Assembly: GCF_028858725.1 (NCBI RefSeq)
Contig: NC_084776.1
Location: 5,704,001-5,768,000 of the forward strand
From: Colius striatus
Lineage: Eukaryota > Chordata > Aves > Coliiformes > Coliidae
DNA: 64,000 nt
Direction: 5' to 3'
A model generated the notes under the pieces. The model did not search any database, was not told the DNA's origin, and worked only from the letters and a program-made list of their open reading frames with translations. Positions within the stretch are counted from its first letter, which is position 1, and the number at the start of each line of letters is the position of its first letter. The translations under genes were made by a program, and so were the position numbers. Below, one piece after another: positions 37,836-51,981 of this stretch.

Positions 37836-40530
37836 ACAGCAAGTTTTGCCCTTGATGTTCTTGGAAAGGTTTCCCTTTTTAAATCTCCAACATTTTAAAT
37901 TCAGCAAGGGGTGAAATGCCTTTCTATTTGCATTATAAATATTCCTTGTATACTAATGAACAAAGGAATTCCTGCTTAGCCCAAAAGGCTCTTGTGGTTA
38001 TTGTTTGCTGATGGTCAAAGTAATGCTTGTTTTTTTGGTTGAAAGGTTGTAATTTAGCAGAGGAGGGAGCTGGTGTTTTCATTGCTACTGGTTGTTTATG
38101 ACTAAACTTGACAAAGGCTTAAGTAGATGATTGGCCCATCTGGGCTGTTAATAGAAAACTATATAAAATTGTTTTATCATTACCTCATTACCAGCTCAAG
38201 CAGCAGACAAAACTAAATGACAGTTAGTTATGGACAGCACTGACAGACTGTGATAAGTGTTATTTTGCTCCTATCTTGTTTTTATCTTAACTATACCTCA
38301 TGCTGGAAGGAATAGAAAATAGGAATCGAATTTTAAATTACTTGTTTAGAGACAACACTATGTAGCCTGTCTGCATTTGCATTGTGGTGCCATCAGAAAG
38401 GGCAAAAGGGCCTGTCCATACAGGGGAGAATATCAGGTAGCCGAAGAAAAATTTCCATTGTGATAGATAAATTGAAACAGTAATGTCAAGTAAATAGGAA
38501 ATAAATTTGTTTATGAGGATAACAATCTGGCATTTGGGAAAAATTTGTAGACCAACTTGTTTACAGTTGAATTCAAAGTAGTGGAATATTGCTGATTTAA
38601 CCATTGATGGTTAAACAGCTGTCAAGTGTCTTGTAATGGAATTTCTTGAAGATAAAATAGCAAGTTATTATTGTCATAAACTCCTATATTCAGTGTAGTC
38701 TAGTAGCCTTTATGGTTATATAGACAAGTACTGAGTGCCTCATAGGCACATGGGTGCCTGTAAGTGTAAATTTCTTATTTGTCAATATGGGAAACGTTTT
38801 CATACAGTGCTTAGCAGTTGACAGTTGAGAGAAGGAGGCATAAGGAAACATATATTTACACCCACCTTATAAGACCTTGGAACTTCAAGAATGTTATAAA
38901 TGCCTTTAGTGTTTATGTTAGTGTTTGCCTTACAAACTGCAAAAGCTTAAAGCTTGAGAAAGAGAAAAGCTTTAGATGGCAGGTCTCTGTGCTCCTGTGG
39001 GGTGCCAGGTACAGCATATCCAGGAATACAGGCCTGAAATATTTCATTGTCTTTCATTAGTCTTGAAAAATGGAAGATAATCAGTTTCCCCATCCCTAGC
39101 ATACTGAAAGCAATGGTCAGAATGGAAGAAAAGAAATGCTTTCATTGTTGGATGTGTTTTTCCATATGACAAGATTCTGGTTCAAATTCATGGATCTGTA
39201 ATATTTCCTTTTTCTTTAGTAAATTAGTTTTAGACTTAAATGCCCCATGATTTTATCTTTTGTAATGTTATTTCCAGAAAAATACCACATCAGTTGTAAC
39301 TGACAAATAATGAATTAGAATGTACCTTTTAACATGGTACTAAAATAAATAAAGATATAGTATCCATAACTTTATAGGTTTGTTTTGACATCTTCTCTTC
39401 CTGTCTTTATCGTTAGAGCTTAACTCCCTCAAGCTCAGAATACTGTACATTTGTCATCTGGCTTTTAAGTATGGAAACAGATAATATTGCACAGTGACTG
39501 GTCCAAAGTGGATTCTAAGCACATGGAGGAGGAAGCTAAGCAACATCATCTTTTTTTCTCCCTCTAAATGTGTTGACATCTCTAAGTTTTGTAAGCAGTG
39601 TTTGAGGAGATGGATTTAGTGGAAAACATAGTTTTTGAAAAATCATCTTCTTGTCAGTTTTGTGGGTTTTTTCCAATTTAAGTTCTTTTCTACTGTTAAC
39701 TATAGTTAGTGTCGTGTTCTGCTTCAAGAATAATCATCAGAATGGAGTTTTTTAGTTCTGCCATGAGCAGAAAGATGAGCACATCAGGACAGCTCCAGAA
39801 TTTGCCTTATTAATGCTAAAAGAAAAATATAATGAGTACTAGAGAAAGGTCTTTTGGTATGTGTGACAATGGAAAACTGCACTGTTTGAAGTGATGTTGG
39901 AATGAATGACCATGTCCTGCAAACCCTGACTAATAGCAGTACTCCCGATAGGATGGTGGTTGGGTAACTGAAGGAGCAGGTCAGGAAGGATTGCTACTGC
40001 TACAAGTAAATTGTGTTTGGCAAGGTGACAGATTTGAGCTGCTGGAAAGAGCATTAATTTGCATTTACCATCATGGCAGAAAAAGGAAGCTGTCTTTAGG
40101 AAAACCATAGTGCTGAAGATCTGTGCTTGCCAGCAGAAAAGGGTAACAACACTTTAATAGTGTCTCCTGAAAGTGAAATTTTATGGAGAAGGAGCTATTT
40201 GTTCAAACATAGGTGGAACACCATACCATTTGCAGCTGAGCTGTGTGGTTTCCCATGTGGGAAGATGCAGTTATGGAAGGGAAGGGCTGCTGCTGCTGGA
40301 AAACAAAGATGTTTGACTCTATGCTGGTCTTAATCCTGCTGCTTGATAGTGGGTGAACAGCTACCCACAGGAGACTTCTCTGAATGGGTTTGTGTGGTCT
40401 AGATTTTTCTAAGAATGAAATGTATGAATGAGAAGAGCTTTGTGCTTTATTTTAGTCACAAAGAAAAAAGATCCATTTCAGTGGCAGAGCTTGGAACAGT
40501 TTGCAGGAAACATGTAGTGTTGGTCACACT

Positions 40531-40650
40531 TTAACAGATGGAGAAACTGAGTTAAAATGTCATGTGAAAGGTCACTCAGCAGCAATTTAAGTAATTACAG
40601 TTCAGTTTCACTCTCGTTTCTGCTTTCAAGCACTAGGATTACTCTTATAC
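40531..40650 (+). repeat. MIR-type SINE relic
   Basis: TTTAACAGATGGAGAAACTG followed by AG, then GTGAAAGGTCACTCAGCAGC, is the MIR pattern TTTACAGATGAGGAAACTGAGG...GTGACTTGCCCAAGGTCACACAGC with moderate decay. The 3' half (TTCAGTTTCACTCTCG...CTAGGATTACTC) is only loosely similar. Confidence 0.65.
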
Positions 40651-41290
40651 CTTGTGTGTGGTTAGGGTATGACACAGGATCACCTCACTGAAATGAGGGA
40701 GAACAAGATCTTCATGGCACCACGATCAGGAGGGAAGGTAGTGACAAGCCCTGGAATGAGCCCACAGGTTCTATAGCCCCATTACTCCTCCCCAGAGCCC
40801 AACTGCTTCATCTCTGTCAGCATTAACCCTGTGCAGCTGAGTAGCCCTGGGTCAGGTGTAGAGAGAACTGTGGGGAAGCCACGTCTGGTGCCTCAGTGGC
40901 TTTAAGCTGCCTTTAACCTGCCCTCAGCCTTGCACCCTGCTCACCTCAACTTGCTGACTGGACTAACCAACTTGACTGTGTACCTGCCTTCCCCACTGAC
41001 ATGTTTCCTCACCACAGACATGCCTGGCAATGGCAGGAGGGTGGCTGACCTCCACAGCTCTTCTCTGCACATGTTCCTTGTGTTCGTGGACTGAGAGGCT
41101 GTGCCTCACAGCAAGGTGACTGCTCCTGTGGCACTGCCTGCTCTTTCAAACTAGAAACGTCTCCCTGAAGATGGTTTCTGTGAGCCACATGCCAACACTG
41201 CCTTTTGATTTCTGACTGTAGAGGGGATGGCTGCAGCTGGGCACACTTGACAAAATCAGTGAAACTTGGCAATCTGGCCCCAAGAAACAT
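40651..41290. other. GC-richer intronic segment, possible decayed transposon
   Basis: Composition differs from flanking intron, with runs such as CAACTTGCTGACTGGACTAA and CCTGCCCTCAGCCTTGCACC. The open frames (93 codons minus at 41009-41290) have no domain. The texture resembles an old LTR or other repeat, but I see no terminal repeats or target-site duplication, so it stays unclassified. Confidence 0.3.
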
Positions 41291-44200
41291 AGAATGACCA
41301 TTTTTAAACCTCTAGAACTCAAAGCACACCTGAGCAGCAAGTTTATGGTCATTTCTGCTCCCTTGACTTAAGGTGGTTTGCTTCAGCTAGATTTATCCTC
41401 AGTGTTTAAACTTCTGTGGCTTCCTCAAGGGAGGAAGGTCACAGAATGGGACCAGATGTGTTCCCTCAGAGGCTGGATCCCTCTTTTTCTCTCTATCTGT
41501 GTATTACACGGTATTTTTTCTCTTCATAGTAATAGCAGTGAAGTTACCATGAGCTATAATTATGGTATATTTAAGAATTACATCACTTAGAGTTTGACTT
41601 AAAATGTTTCCAGGAATTAGCTTTATATTAAGGTAAAATTCAAACCCACACAAGGTTCCTCCATGAAAGTATGTTATTTAAATTCTGCTTAAATTATTAA
41701 CATTAATTCATTTGCCTTCTTTATGTTTTAATTGTGACTATGAGTAATGATTAGGTTCCTCAAGTGCAGCACTTTGGCTGCCTCACGTTTCACATCCTCT
41801 TGGCACCAATGTAGATGGCAACAGAAAGTTAAGACCACCAGAGGGTTTGGCCCTACATTTTCTCTTTTGAATTTGTTTTCTCAGCAGACCAACAGGCTCC
41901 TTTACATAGTGCTGCAGTTGTTGGATGTGCTGTACACATATATGTGAATTTATTTTGAGGGGTCCCCTTACCCCACAGCGTTTTGTATGTGATGTCTGTA
42001 ACTCACACATTTTATTTTCCAGTATATTCATCTGGCTTCACCATTTACAGGGGTTTTTTGTTTACATTCGTACTTTTGAGCAGTATCTTACAGTATTTCT
42101 TTGTGCCTGCTTGAAAACAAAGTAATCTACAAGGACTCCACAGCCTCCTCTCGTTTGCCCAGATGATCCTGAGGGTACCATGTGACAGTTAATAATTGCA
42201 AGTGGGATTTAAAGTTTTCTGCAGATGAATAATTTTTATCTTCAGTAGCCCCCATGATACTCTCTCTAAGTTCTTACCAATCCATCTCTGCCAGTCTGTA
42301 ATTGTGCCTTTGCTCTAGAGTCACAGGTATTTAGCTCACTGTGGAACAGGATGCAAAATAGAGTGATAAATAATGTGATTTATTTTTACTAGGTAGCATA
42401 AGTGTGTTTTTATACCAGTGAGCTAAAAACTTTGTCATCCTCTTTACAGTTTATTGTGATCTATAGTACACAGATTCAGCAAAATGCAAAACTTAAAGAC
42501 ATGCTTAAGTGTTTTCCTATGTCTGTGTTTGTCTTGATATGTAATTGCATGAAATGACTTATATTAAGAATGTGCTGAAATGCCTTGCTGAAGCAAGGAG
42601 TGGCAATGGTGTAATACATGAATTATACAGAATCTTTGGATTCTTCTGTATAAAACAGAGCATATGACATAATACTATTGCACTATTTTTAAAACTTAAG
42701 TGTTTGGGATATAACTTTCACTGATATTATATAAACTGTACAGAAATAATCTCTTGGCACTTTCTTGGAATGACAGTCATCAATTCCTACATGTTTACGT
42801 AAAATCTTATGTAGAAACAAAGAAGTATTTGTTTTACACAAGTTTGTTTTGGATATTTTACCAGGGAAAAAAAACCCAAGCTTTGCTAACATAGGCTGAA
42901 GTTCTTAGTCATCAGAGATAGCATGCAGTGGAATTGCTCTGCTAAAACATTGGCGTTGAGTTTAATAGAGTATTAAGCAGAGTTCTTTTGGTAAATAGTC
43001 CCATTAGAAACATACTGTGACCTCTGCTGCTGTGATTCAGGTATGTGAGAGAACCGTGCTTAGGAGCTTTACTAGTCATGTGGTCAGAATGATTTTCAAT
43101 CACTTTGGTCATTGCTGGATTAAAATAGAGGATGCAGAGATTAATGGTCTGTTGTTACTAATCCACTAAACCCTTGTTCCTAGATCTTTTAAATTGACTG
43201 AACCTATAGATTGGTAAGTTACTGAGAGATATGGATTTCTAATGGTTTTAACTATCTTTCTTGATGTTTAGTGTTAGCAGTATCCTATTATTTATTGCCC
43301 TTTGAGACAGTGATCTTGGCTGTTCTTGAATGGAAATAAAAGTTATACTGCAGGGGTCTGTAAATAAGATGTTTTAACAGGTCCCCATCAGTACAGTATG
43401 GGAGAGGCAGGAGTTAGGGAGAGGGAGTAGCAAGTGGAAGAAATCAGATGGTGACTGTGGCTAGGAGAGTTCTGGGAGCATTTAATCTGAGTGGATAGCT
43501 CCACATTAGGCAAGGAGAGGGATGAAACCCCTCACATGTGTGCTTAAGGCTGCAAGTTGGAATTGGTGATAAAGTTACTTTCCTGCCAGCTATAAGGAAA
43601 TGCACTCATCTTATAGGAAATCAGAGTTCACCATCTTAGTGAAAACAACTGTCACACTGAGGCGAATAAATCAGTGAGAACAGTTGTCAAACTCAATGGA
43701 AAAAGTGACCTCTTCCTTCCTAGAAATAGCTGATACCAGCTAAATACAAGTCCTCTCCTCAGGTCTAGAAGATTAATAGACTATAGAAGACTAATTTGTG
43801 AGAACTAGACACTAATTAAACTTGTAAGGGAATTAATGTTTGCAGCTTCCTAGACAGACTTTGGAGCTTCAACTGCATGTTGCAAGTGATTTAGACCTGA
43901 ATCTAATTTATAGGCCCACAGTAGGGTGGAAGACAGTACCCTGATCTTTATCTAGCACTTAGGCCATCCACTGAGCAGTTCTTCCTACCTAATCAGGTTC
44001 ACATTGCAAACAAATAAAGCATTTGTTGAGTGGACAGACACCCATTAGTTTCTCTGTATCATTGTAATTCATTTGTGTCTGCCTGCTGAATGGTTTCACA
44101 GAATGAAGTTGAATTGCCTAGGCTAGTAGCTGCAAATGGATTGTGCTGTCAGACTTGGTTTTCTCTCTTTAGACACTTTAGGGACCAGGGGCTTGATGGT

Positions 44201-47200
44201 CCACTGTCTAGTGTCAAAAGTCATTATTTATAACTCCATTGGGTAAGTCAGAAATACTACTCTATTAGACTGATAGCAGTTTGCTTCAGCTTGGCTTGAA
44301 TGTAAACTAACAAGCAGGCAGACACTGTGTTTACACAAATCAGCGTAACTCAAATGATCTGCTCTAGTTTGTTAAGAGAAAGGAGCTAGCCCAGAGCATG
44401 GGTACTGCAGGATCAAATCCTGGGATGCGTCATTTGGGTGAGTTTGGCTTTTGATCAGAAGTTATATACCCTGAATGTTAGCCTGAATGTTTTATATAGC
44501 GTGGTTCTGATTCAGGTTTAAGACTGACTTAAATATTTTATCAGTTGCAAAGTAAACATGTAGTCAGCTCATTTGGGGGGATTTGTTTTTATAGCAATCA
44601 CACAGAGAGAACCCTATTATTGATAGTCCATCTTTCTAAGGCTTCTGCCATCCCTTGCATTCTTGCTATTGCTGTTTTTTTCTCAGTTGCTCTTAAAGGC
44701 AATATTAACAGATGGTATGCATTGCTCATTAAATCTGCATCTACACCTCTCCAAGGACTGCAAAGATGTTGGGAAACAGACCACGTTGCTGCAGTAAGCG
44801 CTTAGAAGCTTGGAACTCACTATGCTGTTCGTGAGCAGTTTTCTCTATCAGTGTGTTTTGAGTGCTATAGCAGGCAAGTTATAAACACATTGGTGAAATA
44901 TTTCTCATTCAGCCAAGTCCAGGCATGTGCCACTTTCTCACACATTGGGTAAAACGTTTCTTTCATTCTTGCCACAATTGTGCTTTGGTAGTTTCATAGT
45001 CAACAGCTTTTCCTTTTTGTATAAATGTCTCAATGTTGGACATTAAACCTGTAAATTTATAACAATTTTGCACCTCTGTTTACATGTGTTACCTGAGGCC
45101 CCTTTGCTTTTCCTTGAGAACACTTTCTCTATAATGCTTAGCTCTTCTTTTGTCTTATCTGCAGCAACACTCTTTAAAGAGATTAGATATATAGATGTTA
45201 CTTTAGTCCTCAACATGAATCTGTCTTTGTCTGGAGAGACAACGCTTTGATGTGTGAGTCAAAAGGACATGGTGGAATTCACTTTCCATGTGTTTCAAAT
45301 TGGTGGTAAGAGATGCAGAAATCCAACTAGCAGACAATAATTCTTATTTCAGCTTCTTACAACTCTGATTTGGAACTGATAGGATCTGACTAGCAATCCC
45401 AAGCACAATATAGCCAGAAATAGAGTGTTCCTGTATTATTTCACTTAAGCTTTTCTTTTCTTTAGTAAAGTGTTAGGTCAGAAAGGTTAAGTTGTTGATT
45501 CCATAGTTCACAAGAATTTAAGACTGAGTTCATATTTCTTTCATAGTTGACCTGTGTTAGGGATACGGAAGCTAAAAAGTGGATAGTCTATTTAAACCCT
45601 TCTGTGTTTGGGCTGGGCTAAATGGACACATTGAAGAGTAGAAATTCTGTAATCTCGCCTAATATTTTGTATTTGTGTTTATGTTTGCTAGGGATAGCTC
45701 ATGTTCTAAAACCAGAGTCTAAATAAAAACTGATTTTAAATAAATTGTTTTCAATAATGGGCTACAAAAAGCTATGTGGGCATTCCTAAGATGACATTAA
45801 CCTGGTTTGTGTTAATGGTTCTGGTCCTAAATAGATGGGAATTGGGTTACTAACTTCCATAAGAGCAAGACAACCTTTATGTCTGAAGAATCACACAGAA
45901 AGAGGTCTGGAGAGCTTGACTGTTCAAGTCAGTAAATCTTGGTTTTATTTTGTTTTTTTAAACCCTTAACTTAAACCACAGGAACTGTCAGAATCCTTGT
46001 AGACAAAATTGTTAATAACTTAAATGCTGAAGTTCTTCACTATCTAGCTGTTGACCTTTGAGGAGTCTGACTGCTTACTGAGATTATTTCATTAGTATTT
46101 GCATGTTGATTTCCTGCCAAAAAGTCAATCTGTTTTTCCTTTGTATGGTTTTGTTATTTTGAAGGTCTTCAGCTGTGGAATAAAATCCACTGTGTAACAA
46201 AGAACTGGCAGAGTTGGAAGCTTTCCAGTAAAAGCCTTCCCAAGTTAAACTGGTCATGCTGAAATATTACAAGTGTTTTATGTGGCCTGCTTCCCCTTGT
46301 GCCTTACCTAACATAGCTCTTCCTGAAGAAGGGCAACAGTTAGTGTGAGTTCCCACCGCCTCCAAGAGAACGTTCTACTTGTTATTTCTGGAATGGAATT
46401 TATGTGTCATTTTAACTTGGGACTTGGACTTTGCTTTTGTTCCTTTATCAGTCTCAAAACAGTTTTTTAAAAGATGTTTACGGAGAGCTTATTGATCTCT
46501 CACAGAACTGATTAGTTATAATGACAGCACAGATCTTGTAAGGCCAGGTGCTCACCTCTTCTAAATTGTTGAAGACATTCATACAAACTGCTTAAAATAA
46601 CATGTAAATATCACAGTGAAAAAGGGTCTATTTAAAAGCAGGTTAACTACCAGTGGCCAATAGGAAAATGTCCACTTCTTTCTTATGCAGGTAGAAAAAG
46701 GAGGAAGGTGGATATATACCATCTCTTCATTTTTTTTTTCTTCTTCCCCTAATTTCCTCTCCAAAATGAGAGGAAGATCAAAATGTCACCTGAAAAAGCT
46801 GGATGGAGCTAGCAACTTTATGCAGTTAGAGATGTCTGAACTATAAATACCCTATTTATTGAGTCTACAGGGCTACAGGGCAGAGATCAAATTTTTTATG
46901 ATAGATAAAAATTGATGAGCCTGTCAAATATTTAGAGCCTGGAGGATGAAGGTATGTTTTATACCTTATCATTAGACTTTCAGTTCTATCCTCTGGTATC
47001 TTGGCAAGGCCTGCATTTCACAAGGGATAGACTAAAGTAATTCTCATGTTCCAGTCCAGTGGAGTAAACAAAGAGCTACATTCTGCAAATGTTGCAATTC
47101 AGTTTCAAGGAGAGCCCAATTAGGAGCATAGGAAGGAAGTCTGGTCTGTCTCCCTGGGATAGGGCATGCGTGACTGTAGGTATTCATCTAGTGCCTGGCA

Positions 47201-47410
47201 TGATGGAGATTTCCTCCTAATTGGAGCTTTTGGATGCTACTCCAACCTAAATGATACTGTGCACAGTAAGTCAGCACAGCTTCACTGGTCTAACTAAATA
47301 TACATTTGACTTGTGCTAGCTGTAGACTGTTTCTTCCTAGAGATAAGAGCTATGGGCCTTATTTTGTTTTGCAGATAGAAAGAGAATGTAAAGCAAGTAT
47401 GAGAAGGCTA

Positions 47411-47450
47411 TTATTAATAATTTATTAATAATAATAATAATTATTATTAT
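47411..47450. repeat. (AAT)n(ATT)n tract with 20-nt perfect palindrome
   Basis: Positions 47431-47450 (ATAATAATAATTATTATTAT) form a perfect palindrome, preceded by further TTA/AAT units from 47411. It is simple sequence able to form a cruciform. Confidence 0.85.
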
Positions 47451-49429
47451 CAGTTCTTCCCAGGTTAATATGGTGGAACCTCTGTCTCAAGAGATTCCTA
47501 AACCTCTAGTTGTAATGTCTGGAAGGTTTTTGATGAAGAGTCTCTCTTTGCTGTCTGCTTTAGTATTCATTATTCTAACACTTTTGCTTCTGATTATTGC
47601 TATGGATCAATAGCACCAAAACTTATTTGCTCATCCATCCAGAATGTTTTAGTTTTAGTAAAATATAAAGAGTAGGGGAGAGGCAAGCAAGGAATTCATA
47701 CATACTCACAATCTAAAGTTATCCCAACACTTTAGAAATACTAGAAGTATGATTGCCTGTGCAGCAGCTGTGAGGTAAAATGCTCTAATTTAGCATATTC
47801 CCATTTTATTGTAGAGGTGGTGGGATACAGTTAATAAAGGAGGGGATTGCAGGAAGAGGAAAAGATAGTCACAAAGGAATTTAAGGCTGTTTGAGAGAAT
47901 ACAATTTTATCACTGTCTTTTCCAGAATTTGTGTTGCTTGGCAACACATTTTAATCAAACTTTTTAGGAGTGTTCACTAATGGCACGTTTCTTGTTTCCC
48001 CCACGGCCTGATTGCAGAAGTGCTGAGCAGTTACAGCTAAAACAGGTCAATGGAAAATGTTTTGTATGTATCAAATGTTCTGTGAGTACAGTAAAAAATG
48101 TACACTGGGGTTAAAAATTGGTTAATAAAAGGTAAAAGATATTTTTTTAATATCTGTCTCATTTGTAGAAAAGGGACATCACCTCTTCAGGAACACTCAG
48201 GAATCAAACATTTTCAGAGTTTGAATGACATGCTAAAAATCTGTGATACTTTTACCTTCAAGTGCTAGGAAGACTAGCTGAAGTGGCCTTTCACAGCACT
48301 ACCTGGTTGGCTTCAATTAATGAGCCTTTGAGGGTTTTCTTCTGCACCAAAGGTCTAAGCAGCAGCCCGTTACCTCTGTTCCAAGCATTAGGTTGAGGAA
48401 AAAAGCCACTTAAATAGTCACCTTAAGGAAAGCATAAAGCAAAACCAGTCCCCTCCTTTTACTCAGCTTTCTACTTCCAAGTGGTGGCCACACTTGAATT
48501 TCTACTAACTTACCTAACCTAAGAACCATTAGGTTCTTAGATAATTGTTAAGTACAGGTTTGGGTTCAGATTATGTTCTGTTAAAGTCATTGTATGATTT
48601 GACCAGACTGCAGTGGAGGAGAAGGAAGATCAGACCCTTAAAAAGACAGTTTTTGCTATCTGCACGGAAGGAGGCAATGCCCAGAGATATCACAGTTCTG
48701 TAATGACAGCAGTCTTCTTGTCTACTGTGGCATAGACTGACGTTTGGAAGCTTTTTCCTTCCTAAAGTCCAGACAGGTCTTTTTTATATCTATTTGAGGG
48801 CAAAGAGAGAATGTTAAAATGGATCTTATTTTTGTCATGTTACTATAACACTACAGTGACTGAGGGCAACATGTAATGAGGTGTCTGGCTTCATCCAGCC
48901 CCTAAAGTGCTTCTTAATCTGTGTATTGATGATCATAGACCATTTAGCACTTAAAATGCGTGGAAGACTGTTAAAGAAGTTCTGCATTAGCCTTTTATAA
49001 AAGGATATAAGCATGTGTAGGAGGTAAGTAAAACATGTCATGTTTTAATCCATTAGGAGTGACTACGCTTCTTAATTCAAAGCCTAGAGAAATGTAATTT
49101 CTTTAAACAGTGCTTTCTGTATGAATAAAAGTTCCTTTTATTCAAATATCTCAAAATGTTTCCCATTAATTGTTATAAAGAAATAAAGAGATGCTGCTGC
49201 TCAGTGTGTAGAGTCCTCGATGGGTAAGTCAAAGACAGTTGACTCATAGCTCACTGCCAAATCAGAATAGTAGGGCTTTGCACTGCATTTCGCAGAGATA
49301 ATTGCCCAGACAAACTATAAAGTAATGAAAAAGCTGCCTTGAGGGTCTTGAGGCTTCCAGGTCCAAATCTTGCATGATTCTTAATGCAGATTTATGTGAG
49401 ACAGGGCAGCTTACTGCCAATTGATACTC

Positions 49430-49468
49430 AGCTGGATCGAGGACCCTGGTGTAAGATACTTTCCATGC
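49430..49468 (+). repeat. 39-bp duplicated element, copy 1
   Basis: AGCTGGATCGAGGACCCTGG followed by TGTAAGATACTTTCCATGC matches copy 2 at 51943 in 35 of 39 positions, in direct orientation. The flanks do not align. It is either a fragment of an unrecognised dispersed repeat or a locally duplicated element. Confidence 0.6.
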
Positions 49469-51942
49469 CAGTTTTTTTTATTACATTAGTTAAAACGAAT
49501 GGAAATCTCTGTGTTAGCATTTTAAGTGGAGTCTGACCTCATTTAGGTTTATCTATGGTTGAAGTTGTGTTTACAGTTGTGATGCTACTGTACTAGTTTC
49601 TGTTCACTGATTTCACATGAACTGATGAAGCCTCTGGATTTACAGATAAGACTTTGACTTCTTTGGGGGACAATGCCAGGGAGAAGGGTGGGGGATGCTT
49701 CTTCTTAGATGAAGAAGCAGCAGGTTTAATACAAAATGCCTATTCAGGGTGATAATTGTCCTAGGGAAATAGGCCTGTGTGTGTCCTTTACATCACATAA
49801 TGTCCACTCCATTTCATCACAGCAGTTGCACACATGATGCCATGCTACGTTCAAGAACGTGGCTGAATGCAGATGGAAGGAAAGTGGTGCTATTGTTTAA
49901 GCAGGTATTTGGAATTTAAGGTTCAATATTTCTATAGTTAGCCTGTCTTTAGCATTTCTTTGTCTTTTTTAAAACCATGGATGAATGACAAGTTGTTCAG
50001 GGGAGAAGAGAAAGATTGGCATTTGAGATCAGAGATGATATCATTTCAAAATTGTTGTGTTTTTTGAGACAGTTAAAATTTACCAAGCCTCTGGATCACC
50101 TTGACGTTTAATCATACAGTAGTGTTATCTGTGGATTACCACTGTGTTTCATAGCAACAGAATGGTTAATTCCTAACGTTTTAATGTGTACTTAGCCTCT
50201 GATTTGTGACAAGTCTATAATTGTGTATTGAAATTTCTTTAAAGATGTATGATGAAAAGCGATTAGTGATCACTTTTAGATTATTGACTTAATTTAAAAA
50301 ATGGAATGCCTAGTCTTTCAGGTTTTTGTTTGATTTAATATTCAGTAATGTAGCTTGATGGTCCACTAAACCTTACATGTTTTTTATTACTCTTTGATTT
50401 AGAACAGCTACCAAGAGAATTAAAGGAAAGAAAATGTTGATGTCCTTATGCGGTAAAGACATAGTTTGCAAAATGCCAGTTTTGCCATTTTACTCATGAC
50501 AAATTCACCAAAAAGTTTTGTAATTGAATTAATTAAATGCTACCTAAAGGAGAAAATTTGTTCTTTTACTATGAACTTTTTCTGGGTTAGCAGAAAGAAA
50601 AGAGTCTAGATCTCCTTTCAACTCAAATCAAGTCTGCTGTTATCCCTGCAAAGACCGTTAGAATAAATATTGCCCTATGACTCCTAGAATAAATATTGAA
50701 AGTTATTGGATTGTCTTTGAAGAAAAGCATATTTCAAGAAAGCATGAACCCAAAATTAATTATTTTTGTTTGAGTAGTCTTCTGGTTTTTTGAGAGTAAA
50801 CAGACCTTACTTAGCCTCTTAATATCAGAGGTTGTTGTTTCGTTTACTGTCCTGGCATCTTTCACACATTCAGGCTGCATTCTAATGGCAGAAAATAATG
50901 AGAAGAAGTGTCAAGTGTTTGTAAAGTAAATATTATCACCATGGAGTGAACCTGCTGAAGGCATAACCCCATATCTTACCAGCTGAGCTGTGTAGCAAGT
51001 CCAGTGCCATGTTTTCCTTATCTACTTTGTGTTGCAGCCGGGGATATCACAGCTGAAATCCACACTCAAAAAGAAAGATTATGATACAGATGTGTCACAA
51101 AAAAAACCTTGTGTTTCTCCTGAAACCACATTCAGCACACATTTGAAGTAATGAGAATAATTCCTATCAGTTTAAATGTTTTAGAATGCATGTAGCATAA
51201 GTTGCTGTGAGAGCCCCATTTATCAAAATGCCGTGTTCTGCAATGTGCTGCATCAGTCTTGTTAAATCTTAATAATCCTCACTCATACAAGAAAACTCCT
51301 TGAGTTATACGGACTGCTTGCATTAGTAAGAGTTTTAGTATCAGGCTCCTTATGTATGATGATGTACCACTAAGAAAACCATAAACATGCATAAATTTGA
51401 GAACCAGGAGATGAAGGCAAGACATGGTCAATTGCTACAATATGGAGACACAAAAAGAAAGGATTTGGCTTAAAGTCTGAAGATCAATGGAATAGCTTGA
51501 AGTGTGTGCAGCCATGGTTAGAATGGTTTGTTCTTCAGCTAAATAATGGGGTCTCTCAAGTTCTTGAATAGAGATGGATCTTCTGTATTTTGTACAGTTT
51601 CTAGCATGTGACATCTACAACTTTTTGGTTGTAGATGCCAAAAGGACAAAACAATAAATAAGAGCAGTCTTATCAATATATCGCTGCACAAAGTTGTGTT
51701 GTGAAAAAATAACAAGCAGATGCCACCTACATAGTACTGTAAGGATTCCAGAAAACACATGATTCCTTTTAGGTGTGTTGCTGGATCACCTCCAGGCATG
51801 TGTGGAAGGGTGGAAATGAGTCTGACTAATGTAAAATAAGTTGGCATCTTCTGGTACTGACTTTAGTTTCCTGTGTAGCTAAGTGAACATCTGGCATTGT
51901 AGCATGCCAGCTGCAGTGAACCTGGCCTGGTATGAAGTTGAA

Positions 51943-51981
51943 AGCTGGATAAAGGACCCTGGTGTAAGAGCCTTTCCATGC
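51943..51981 (+). repeat. 39-bp duplicated element, copy 2
   Basis: AGCTGGATAAAGGACCCTGG followed by TGTAAGAGCCTTTCCATGC pairs with the copy at 49430. The four differences are two adjacent two-base changes (CG/AA and TA/GC). The spacing between copies is about 2.5 kb within intron 1. Confidence 0.6.

Noticed and set aside
43635..43700. Twin segments GTGAAAACAACTGTCA / GTGAGAACAGTTGTCA
   Set aside because: A short imperfect local duplication, partly self-complementary, with no extension on either side; too little to call an element.
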